DNA from: Plazaster borealis
Lineage: Eukaryota > Echinodermata > Asteroidea > Forcipulatida > Labidiasteridae
DNA length: 64,000 bases
Assembly (NCBI GenBank): GCA_021014325.1
Contig: CM037470.1
Coordinates: 6,923,147 to 6,987,146, forward strand
Direction: 5' to 3'
Within the stretch, counting starts at the first letter, position 1. Each line of letters starts with the position of its first letter. Below the pieces are notes generated by a model. The model saw nothing but the letters and a program-made list of their open reading frames with translations. It had not been told where the DNA came from and searched no databases. Both the position numbers and the translations under genes were made by a program. Positions 60,201-64,000 of this stretch are shown here, piece by piece.

Positions 60201-60894
60201 AAGTTACCATAATTTTAAATTGCAATCATTTCGAGGTAACACTCACCTTTTTTCACTCTAACTTCTGTTTTATTTGTATAACCTCCTATTGTTCCAAGCA
60301 CCTCACATTGAACCACGGCTTCATCTGAAAGGCCTATATTCAATATTGTTAGATTGCCATTGTCTTCATTAAATTCCACGGTCTTGTTTTTGAACTCGGC
60401 CACTTTACCACACCGTGCAATTTCATTGATGTTTTCCGAATTATTTCCAAATGTCCATTTCAGTGTTAAGCCATTTGGCTCATCACAAAATGGAGTCAAT
60501 GTACCATTGGCATACCGAGCCTTGCATTCTAATTGTACGTTTTCACCTTCAAAAACTGTGACGACTGGTGGCATGTCTATCGTGTACTTCTGGGTAGAGA
60601 TGACATCTATTCAAAATACAAATGAAGACAGAATTTGAAAAATGTTTCAAGGTTATATTTCCCGACAGGTGAACATTGATTAGATTTGTTTTTTCTTCTT
60701 TTCAAATTCATATTTTTGTCTTTGACACTACATCCAAATATATTTATTTCCAGGTAGCTACTAAATACTTGTATTAATATTGCTACTTTTATGCGCGATT
60801 TCTCTATCTATCTTGACACTTTCGTCGACTTACCTTGAAAGAAGTTTCCAATAATTAACAAGACTGTGAACTTCTGGGTAAATCCTCCTTCCAT
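45010..60894 (-). CDS. two-Ig transmembrane receptor with ITIM-like tail (6 exons, complete)
   Basis: Exons in coding order are 60894-60834, 60606-60247, 59467-59144, 58926-58882, 48208-48095 and 45200-45010. All junctions are phase 1, and 1,095 nt give 364 residues and a TGA stop. Residues 1-20 are a signal peptide, about 21-140 and 141-248 are two V-like Ig domains, 249-263 an Ala/Thr stalk, 275-295 a membrane span followed by RLRKE, and 302-364 a cytoplasmic tail. LAYAEV around Tyr305 fits the (I/V/L/S)xYxx(I/V/L) inhibitory motif. A second tyrosine, Tyr329, lies in THTYAEA and does not fit. The design is that of a surface receptor signalling through phosphotyrosine; ligand unknown. The tail exon is joined by frame and phase only. 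The fourth intron (about 10.7 kb) contains a LINE, a telomeric array and a YR retrotransposon. Confidence 0.75.
47000..47510 (+). repeat. ~0.8-kb dispersed repeat family, copy 2 (partial)
   Basis: Shares CCTAGCCAAATAGC, CAATTGTCTTGTTACCATCGG, AAATTGTACAGCAATTA, GTGAAACGAACCAT and TTTTTATGGTGTCA with 42860-43700. It lies in the last intron of the - strand receptor or its flank, depending on the transcript form. Confidence 0.7.
48095..48208 (-). CDS. membrane-span exon of the Ig receptor
   Basis: Acceptor TACTTGCATTAG on the - strand, donor GAAC|GTAAGG, phase 1 to phase 1. Encodes DPIVRKD, then a 21-residue hydrophobic run (VVLIVLSSGLFLVTLSLLVVA) and basic RLRKE, giving type I topology. If the donor is not used, the frame reads on to a TAA at 47999-47997 with a different tail containing YDNV. 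Confidence 0.75.
48300..48530. repeat. purine-rich low-complexity tract
   Basis: Long GGGA/AGGA/GAAA-rich run on the + strand just upstream of the membrane exon on the - strand, where it is C/T-rich and could act as an extended pyrimidine tract. Open frames here are compositional. Confidence 0.6.
48630..49187 (-). mobile_element. CR1/Rex-like LINE, 3' part of ORF2 (decayed)
   Basis: The - strand reads, through a few stops and frame slips, YRNEISKF...C...LVLN, then a DGTDIEIVTGHKYLGTYID segment, a FLRNFKLFNIDRNI segment and SQTASKIIG near the end. This is the usual order after the YADD box in CR1/Rex-type LINE reverse transcriptases. The upstream half is at 51501-52085, separated by the 2.3-kb telomeric insert. 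Confidence 0.8.
49188..49299. repeat. inverted-repeat arm, left
   Basis: Starts GTAGCCACCGCCACTTATAA, contains CATGATGGTATCAT and ends ACACTAACAAGCGAGG. An 18-base stretch after GGCTTTCAA is absent from the right arm. Confidence 0.9.
49354..51408 (+). repeat. interstitial telomeric array (CCCTAA)n, about 340 units
   Basis: All units run in one direction (CCCTAA on +, TTAGGG on -). The array is nearly perfect. Rare variants include CCCCAA near 49811 and 50731, an extra C near 49938 and 50544, CTACTC near 50390, and AACAACCCT near 50976 and 50990. The last ~30 bp are degenerate. Pro-Asn, Gly-Leu and Arg-Val frames across it are not genes. Confidence 0.98.
51407..51500. repeat. inverted-repeat arm, right
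   Basis: Starts CCTCGCTTGTTAGTGTTGG and ends AGTGACGGTGGCTAC, the reverse complement of the left arm. Confidence 0.9.
51501..52085 (-). mobile_element. CR1/Rex-like LINE, reverse transcriptase core (decayed)
   Basis: The - strand encodes SVGDAILTMLHGIYSHLDRS, DFSSAF, LRGINVNQYLVLWF, then NTGAPQGCVLSPVLF and the catalytic YADDTSL. These are reverse-transcriptase blocks 3 to 5 of a non-LTR element; upstream, KNSVNP and a decayed finger region can be read. Several stops and frame slips are present. It is cut after HDDESHPT by the telomeric insert and resumes at 49187. Confidence 0.85.
52570..53664 (+). CDS. Gag-like protein of YR retrotransposon
   Basis: Starts at ATG 52570, where the protein opens with a basic PRSSKRP segment; an upstream in-frame ATG at 52483 adds a hydrophobic leader and is less likely. 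The 364 residues have an Ala/Thr/Pro-rich N-terminal third, a central folded-looking part (about residues 130-290) and a C-terminal double zinc motif: C-x7-C-x4-C-x3-H at Cys314, Cys322, Cys327 and His331, then C-x2-C-x4-H-x4-C at Cys333, Cys336, His341 and Cys346. Nucleic-acid binding and particle assembly are the expected roles. The frame is intact. The RT frame starts one base after its stop. Confidence 0.8.
   Translation: MPRSSKRPAAPAAVTEPAATKRRKGRSATSSSATRTTATPAAGVLPTSASNAAATAPPPPTTTAPSTTPACGWNVMADGVPPSTCTVPPTAATEHGAVVPPPTIGESFNTPIFVSSVSASLAGLDSAPLHSVCDDLGAAVPLALQEKNWKGGFVEFESLFRPARHAENDCVFMVRTHESPAWQLRPHKQTQRITSIEQWTSAFLIFASIFLQRHPGQARHLLKYADIVRSAAFRRTGFGWRDYDVNFRLRQARVPSRSWATIDAELWLMLVGAPGQPQNFRSFGSRGSYRQQDHSPNSFGSRRATQRETGSSTCHDLNRGQCFRPACRYTHRCAICSSVGHPASNCRGSRTRVPAISANPNSAQ
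53666..55224 (+). pseudogene. RT/RNase H of YR retrotransposon, broken
   Basis: From ATG 53666 the frame meets a TAA at 53687-53689 after seven codons. It then runs through the RT fingers (PVGLVPK, EFRLIHNLS), VDIKSAF, a PMGCSIS block and the catalytic YLDD near 54290. A one-base deletion near 54327 moves reading to another frame, which carries the connection domain (SFLGLDID). A TAG at 54586-54588 interrupts it before RNase H, whose acidic residues are visible in LFTDAS, LELFP, WCDNESV and VDNYITDALSR. YLDD and this RNase H type are typical of DIRS-order elements. The end overlaps the recombinase frame by 19 bases. Confidence 0.85.
55206..56138 (+). CDS. tyrosine recombinase of YR retrotransposon
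   Basis: 310 residues from ATG 55206, overlapping the RNase H end in another frame, as usual in this group. The N-terminal ~110 residues form the core-binding domain (YQRAWNLY, APTTIASYVSGI). The catalytic domain has Arg151 in LRVGE, Lys190 in RFSKTDQ, His267 and Arg270 in HSFRIG, Trp293 in GRWKS and candidate nucleophiles Tyr298 and Tyr301 in AYSRYIR. It would integrate circular cDNA by strand exchange rather than by DDE chemistry. The frame is intact although the partner RT is not. Confidence 0.9.
   Translation: MERLQLEVQELLQHSLAPRTHSLYQRAWNLYQEFCTLHGFGDSLFSSLQSLVQFIAFLSINEYAPTTIASYVSGIASSLRLAGSPDITKHFIVKRLLEGSRRLNSRRDLRRPITYSILQRIVPALDSICTNQFEAQLFRAAFLFAFFGFLRVGEFTAKSKHVVSPLRHSDVSLQVAPTGRVAVLNVRFSKTDQYGRGCFITIPECSRGDFALCPVRAAAHFLSVLRPHCSSFFSHFNGDPVTRSQFTAVLQRSLDFVGLGDMRFSSHSFRIGAATSAAMSGIPEADIQAMGRWKSNAYSRYIRIDPGFIL
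56257..56758 (+). pseudogene. SGNH/GDSL hydrolase-like ORF of YR retrotransposon, frameshifted
   Basis: One frame gives VVWVIGDSFVHWA (block I with the GDS serine). Between about 56300 and 56355 reading must change frame to continue as WFGRRGLHI, then ILHVGSNDLG (block III, Gly and Asn) and finally DGIHLS (block V, Asp and His). These are the four catalytic positions of the SGNH family. The stretch between blocks III and V looks shortened. Ngaro-type elements are known to carry such a hydrolase; its role in transposition is unresolved. Confidence 0.7.
56801..56818. repeat. 18-bp perfect palindrome after the hydrolase ORF
   Basis: CGGTCATCGCGATGACCG, self-complementary, about 45 bp after the last stop of the YR element. 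It is outside the hairpin series further 3'. Confidence 0.9.
57076..57105 (+). repeat. 3'-region hairpin 1 of YR element
   Basis: GGTTTC pairs with GAAACC; inside it a bulged G and CGG/CCG. First of five spaced copies. Confidence 0.75.
57128..57158 (+). repeat. 3'-region hairpin 2
   Basis: GACCTC pairs with GAGGTC; bulged G and CGG/CCG retained. Confidence 0.8.
57189..57221 (+). repeat. 3'-region hairpin 3
   Basis: GATTTC pairs with GAAATC; bulged G and CGG/CCG retained. Confidence 0.8.
57255..57285 (+). repeat. 3'-region hairpin 4
   Basis: GATTTC pairs with GGAATC through one G-U; bulged G and CGG/CCG retained. Confidence 0.75.
57324..57356 (+). repeat. 3'-region hairpin 5
   Basis: GATCTT pairs with GAGATC through one G-U; bulged G and CGG/CCG retained. 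Confidence 0.75.
57637..57907 (+). repeat. minisatellite, ~60-bp unit (about 4.5 copies)
   Basis: The unit contains CAAGGGATACA, ATATCCCCTCCTCTTTTC and GGCTGGGTTTGAGGAA. It lies between the YR element and the stalk exon of the Ig receptor, inside intron 4. Confidence 0.85.
58553..58700. mobile_element. degenerate TTAA-MITE fragment (GGCACTGGACAC family?)
   Basis: GGCATTTGAAAGTGAACACG, CAACAAGGGTTCCCTT and ACTGGTCTTTGACAGTTACC resemble body segments of 32845-33219. Ends are not preserved. Confidence 0.3.
58882..58926 (-). CDS. stalk exon of the Ig receptor
   Basis: 45 nt between acceptor TTTTCTTTTAG and donor GTTC|GTAAGT on the - strand, phase 1 to phase 1. Encodes SIQTEPAATTATKIV, a likely O-glycosylated linker between Ig2 and the membrane exon. 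Confidence 0.7.
59144..59467 (-). CDS. Ig domain 2 of the receptor
   Basis: Acceptor GGTGTGTTTTTTAG and donor GCGT|GTAAGT on the - strand, phase 1 both ends; one exon holds the whole domain. B-strand LPCSV, C-strand YKWSL, E-strand CNLTILNV and F-strand DEGRYRCDV are visible. Two extra Cys (SCI and SCN) may form a second bridge. Several NxS/T sites near the end suggest glycosylation. Confidence 0.85.
59480..59605. repeat. (CAAA)n/CACCCCAAC microsatellite
   Basis: Composite of AACAAACAAAC and CACCCCAACACCCC words immediately upstream of the Ig2 exon acceptor (- strand). Very similar in design to 24700-24945. Confidence 0.9.
60056..60180. repeat. tandem duplication of ~62 bp in intron 2
   Basis: Two copies of a unit starting AAAAAACGTTGTCAAGACAA and ending with a CAATG...TGAG block, with a few differences. 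Confidence 0.8.
60247..60606 (-). CDS. Ig domain 1 of the receptor
   Basis: Acceptor ATTTTGAATAG and donor AAAG|GTGAGT on the - strand, phase 1 both ends. Encodes VTVFEGENVQLECKA (B strand), LTLKWTFG (C strand), GNLTILNIGLSDEA and VVQCEV (F strand, with Val replacing the usual Tyr). An additional Cys pair (FCDE and ARCG) is plausible. Confidence 0.85.
60834..60894 (-). CDS. first exon: signal peptide of the Ig receptor
   Basis: ATG at 60894-60892, then 20 codons with FTVLLIIGNFF as the hydrophobic core, donor CAAG|GTAAGT, phase 1. The 61-nt length is typical of signal exons in Ig-family genes. Confidence 0.75.
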
Positions 60895-60939
60895 GTTTTG
60901 AATAATTAAATTTGTTGTGAAGATGTTGGCGAATAACAG

Positions 60940-60949
60940 TTATATATTA
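60940..60949 (-). promoter_or_regulatory. possible TATA-like box for the Ig receptor
   Basis: TAATATATAA on the - strand about 46-55 bases before the start codon. It would imply a very short leader; AT-rich context makes chance likely. Confidence 0.2.
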
Positions 60950-61239
60950 ATAATAACTATAATATTGTGTGTTTTTAAATCAAGTCTTCAAAAGCAACAC
61001 GTCACTCCACTTTAAATCACGCACACTTGAATCACTAGAACTGACGCGGTTCAAATGAATAAAAAAATTCCGATCAAACAGTAATTATGTGATAGTTTAC
61101 AGAAAACATAGATGACGTTTAGACTGCCTTTTAAAAACAGTGCGTTGCAAAGAAAACATAACCAGTATAGCTGTGCAACTTTCTATACAGTATTTCCTTC
61201 AACCGGCTGAGTGAATGAATGGACGTGTTTTTTAGCCAG

Positions 61240-61480
61240 AAGTGATAAAGTTCTTGCCTTTTGCAGTCATGCGCACTCGTTATCTTGTAATTGAACAACA
61301 GTTAGTCTCCTTTTGTGAGAACTGTTTCCACTGTCTCGTTCGGTTATATTTACAAACAGTTTTTCAGGCTCAAAGGAAGGGAGAAAGTTTCGCTTTTCTT
61401 TCCTATTTAAAACACGGAATACAGAGAAGAAGTTTCACAAGGTCAATAAACAAGTGAAAGCAAAAGTAAAACACTTTGCA
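61240..61480. repeat. dispersed repeat, copy 2 (GCTTTTCTTTCCTA type)
   Basis: Matches 39850-40150 over GGAAGGGAGAAAGTTT, GCTTTTCTTTCCTATTTAAA, AAGAAGTTTCACAAGGTCAA and nearby words. Confidence 0.5.
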
Positions 61481-61811
61481 GAAATCCTCAAAATGGCAGG
61501 GGAAAGAAGGATTAAAACTGTTGTCAATGTTCGTGTATTTTTGTAACATCTAATTGTAATTGTACATTGTCATAATGATACACATATTACTGTCGATGGT
61601 CAATCTATTTACAACGTTGATGTGTTATTTTCTCTTGTTCGTGTAATGCTATATTATATTAACTTTACATATTTTGTTGCTATAGGAATGTTCACAAAAT
61701 CTGGACCCAAGTTCTAAAAGCTATGCAGAAAATACAGATAACTAGCAGGAAAAAAGTTCACCAGCCAAAAAGCCGCTTTACATTTACCAACTGTGACTGG
61801 TGTCCTAATTT

Positions 61812-62190
61812 TACTATTGTGGAACCCTGCTAGGCTGCCGAAAATTTGTTTGCATTGGCCCGTGGCATCCCATGTTTTCTACAGTTTTGAGAAAAAATCC
61901 TAATTAACCTGGGTCAATTAAGCTTTTCTATTTTAATTTTTAGCCAAACACCTACACTATAAAATTAATGTTTACATTTTTATAAAACCTTTATCCATCC
62001 TTTAATTGGCGCTTGCGCTGTTGGATGTTGAAAAAAAAAAATAGTAGAACCCTGCTTGGCTGCCGGAAATTTGTTTGCATTGGCCCAAAGCTTCCCCTGT
62101 TTTCTACAGTTTTGAAGAAAATATTAATTAACCTGGGTCAATTAAGCTTTTCTATGTTTTTTTAGCCAAACACCTTTCAGAGGGTCTAGG
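61812..62190 (+). repeat. tandem duplication, ~145-bp unit with spacer
   Basis: Two copies share GGAACCCTGCTAGGCTGCCG-type starts, AATTTGTTTGCATTGGCCC, TTTTCTACAGTTTTGA, TTAACCTGGGTCAATTAAGC and TAGCCAAACACCT. Confidence 0.8.
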
Positions 62191-62207
62191 TATGATTTTT
62201 GCAAAAG

Positions 62208-62209
<2 letters not shown>

Positions 62210-62240
<31 letters not shown>

Positions 62241-62247
62241 GGGGGGG
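62210..62247 (+). repeat. T-tract followed by G-tract
   Basis: About 30 T and then 8 G, directly joined. Confidence 0.9.
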
Positions 62248-62439
62248 TAATTAGTTTGCGAATTCCTGCAAAGACAAAATTATTGATAAGCCCGGAGTCC
62301 ATGTTCATAACTCCTGTACTAAGGTAAGCTCAACTATGTTTGTAAATAAAGCTCACTATGATATGAAGTTGGATTATCCGGAAGCCTAATTTGTTGTTAC
62401 ATTGATGAGTGAAGTAATTGAACAAAAAAAGCTAATTAG

Positions 62440-63050
62440 CACAGTGGAACTAAGAGGATTTACACTGCGTGACACCATAACAAAAATTACACGCTTGCAT
62501 CCCTCGGACACTTGAAAAGTGTCCGTTTTTATAATAGCGTGTAATACATTTTTGTGGAGAACACAATCACTTTTAAATCGCTCAAACCATTAGATATAGA
62601 CCATACTGACTAAGATTTTTGTTTCTTTAGATGAACCCACATGTATTTCTTTGTAGAGATTATACCACTTTACTTCCCCTGCCTCTGCAACCATTTTTTG
62701 GAATAAAACCCCTGTGTTTTACATAACTCAGCAAGAACATTGTAATCTCTTATTACATCTTCCCATACGGTCTAACTAATCCTTGCAACACCGTCCTACT
62801 CAATTCTCCAAATAAACAACCAGGGCAGTGCTCAGAGCTATGTACAAGTCTGAAAAGAAGGAATCTGAAAACCATCTGGTTCGTTTCACCCAGTAGTGGT
62901 TTAAGGCCCAAGGTTATGTAATTGCTGTACAATTCCTATGGAAATTCCGCCAAAGCTGGTCACTGATGGATTTGTTTTGTGTGAAGAAAACAAACCCGAC
63001 GGTTACAAGACAATTGGCATGCTATTTGGCTAGGTGTAATTGGGTAATTT
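62440..63050 (-). repeat. ~0.8-kb dispersed repeat family, copy 3 (inverted)
   Basis: Reverse complement of 42860-43700: GTGACACCATAACAAAAA, AACCATCTGGTTCGTTTCAC, TAATTGCTGTACAATTCCTAT, ACAAGACAATTGGCATGC and ATTTGGCTAGGTG occur in inverted order. Confidence 0.7.
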
Positions 63051-63152
63051 GTGTAGATCAAAACAAAGGTTAAGCAATATTTCAGCTTAAGCACGTTTAT
63101 GAAAGTGGGTCCTGTTCGGCACACTGCACAGTGCACGTGAATCACTTTGTTT

Positions 63153-63400
63153 AAAGGGACACACCGGCTTCGTTTGGGCTATTTAGGCTACAAAATACTC
63201 TAAAACATGACTCTAAAGGTCTTCCAGGAATGGAGAAGAACAGTTGAGAAAAGAAACCATCAAATTTGGCCGTTTTTACGCATTTTTCTAAAAACGAAGG
63301 TCACGTGGGTTAATCGAACCACTTTTTTGGTTCGGATAACCCTCGTGATCTTCGGAGATAGTTTTACTTCCAGCCGTATAACATTAATTACTGCACCGAA
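63153..63400. mobile_element. partial TTAA MITE with central hairpin
   Basis: TTAAAGGGACACACCGG opens a MITE-like end, and a ~20-bp inverted repeat (CACGTGGGTTAATCGAACCA against TGGTTCGGATAACCCTCGTG) lies inside. The matching right end was not found. Confidence 0.4.
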
Positions 63401-63949
63401 TTAAACTCTGTTTTTTTTAACAAGAATTCATGAATATTTGACACACAAAAAAACCGTATTCAAATTATGGATACAAATTGTAAATAATACAACAAAATCG
63501 AACGTAAGATTTTATTTCAGAGAGTCCGAGCAACGGAAGCTTGTATTACAGTGCACAGCGTGGCGTGGGGACTCCCCACACGCAACACATGGGAAGTCGT
63601 GTAGCTGGCGAGCAAAGTATCTCGGCGGTGCTAGCGCGACAGAAACCCGCTAGCCAAGAGATAGCTGTACCTGGAGTCTCATGAACATGTGGGAGGGGTA
63701 GGAGCAAGACCACCAACTATATGTTGTTGTTATTGCGGGTTTGCTAGTCGGTACACCTCGCTGATCGAATCCGTTGTTTCAAAATCTTTTCAATGCTCTG
63801 TGTACGTTCCTTGACCCGATTTGTACCAAATTTCTGGTTATTAAATAAGGTTTATGTCAATACATAGGAATACCACTTTTATATTGACGGTGCAATTAGT
63901 TTAAACAATATTAGTGACAAACAATTCCAAAAAACGAGCCCCCCAATAA

Positions 63950-64000
63950 AAACTAGACATTAGGTGTTTGTGAACAAACACAAAGCTGTTCCGTGTTTTT
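63950..64000 (-). repeat. start of an inverted copy of the satellite spacer block
   Basis: Read on the - strand it matches ACACGGAACAGCTTTGTGTT and the following bases at 37562-37610. It is cut by the window end. Confidence 0.75.

Overview
The window is animal nuclear DNA. It is AT-rich and intron-dense, with many decayed repeats, TTAA-flanked palindromic MITEs, tRNA-derived SINEs, LINE and tyrosine-recombinase (YR) retrotransposon copies, and a TTAGGG-type telomeric array. The SINE and MITE types are ones I associate with echinoderms, most likely a sea star; this is recognition from memory, not a search. Most long open frames are artefacts of microsatellites or of the telomeric array. The real genes are split into short exons, rebuilt here from splice sites, matching codon phase and domain logic.

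Genes. (1) 0.9-2.3 kb, + strand: two homologous phase-1/phase-1 exons for a ~50-residue two-cysteine module of unknown family, plus a possible - strand signal-peptide exon at 2.86-2.92 kb. (2) 13.5-31.5 kb, + strand: eleven exons joining in frame into 476 residues, with three Ig domains, one FN3 domain, a Ser/Thr/Pro stalk and a GPI-anchor-like hydrophobic tail; the signal-peptide exon was not found. This is the architecture of GPI-linked neural adhesion proteins such as insect Wrapper. (3) 60.9-45.0 kb, - strand: six exons giving a complete 364-residue receptor with signal peptide, two Ig domains, short stalk, one membrane span and a tail with one ITIM-like tyrosine motif. Genes 2 and 3 converge on a gene-poor interval of repeats (31.7-45 kb).

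Mobile cluster. The fourth intron of gene 3 (48.2-58.9 kb) holds a nest of elements: a - strand CR1/Rex-like LINE fragment, split inside its reverse transcriptase by a 2.3-kb insert; that insert, which is about 340 CCCTAA hexamers between ~100-bp inverted-repeat arms; and, next to it, a decayed Ngaro-like YR retrotransposon (Gag-like zinc-finger ORF, RT/RNase H, tyrosine recombinase, SGNH hydrolase). The 3' region of the YR element carries five spaced hairpins whose stems covary while a bulged G and an inner CGG/CCG are constant.

Elsewhere there are three copies of a GGGTCA-rich MITE, three copies of a TTAA palindromic MITE, a ~125-bp tandem satellite interleaved with a duplicated AT-rich block (35.8-38.1 kb), a GC-rich minisatellite (19.25-19.85 kb), a GTT/GCT microsatellite with duplicated architecture beside a splice donor, and several unclassified dispersed repeats. 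Intervals not listed (about 3.7-5.2, 5.7-7.5, 8.1-9.2, 11.8-13.5, 20-24.6, 31.7-32.8, 38.2-39.8, 45.3-46.9 kb) are AT-rich and show no gene or element I can support.
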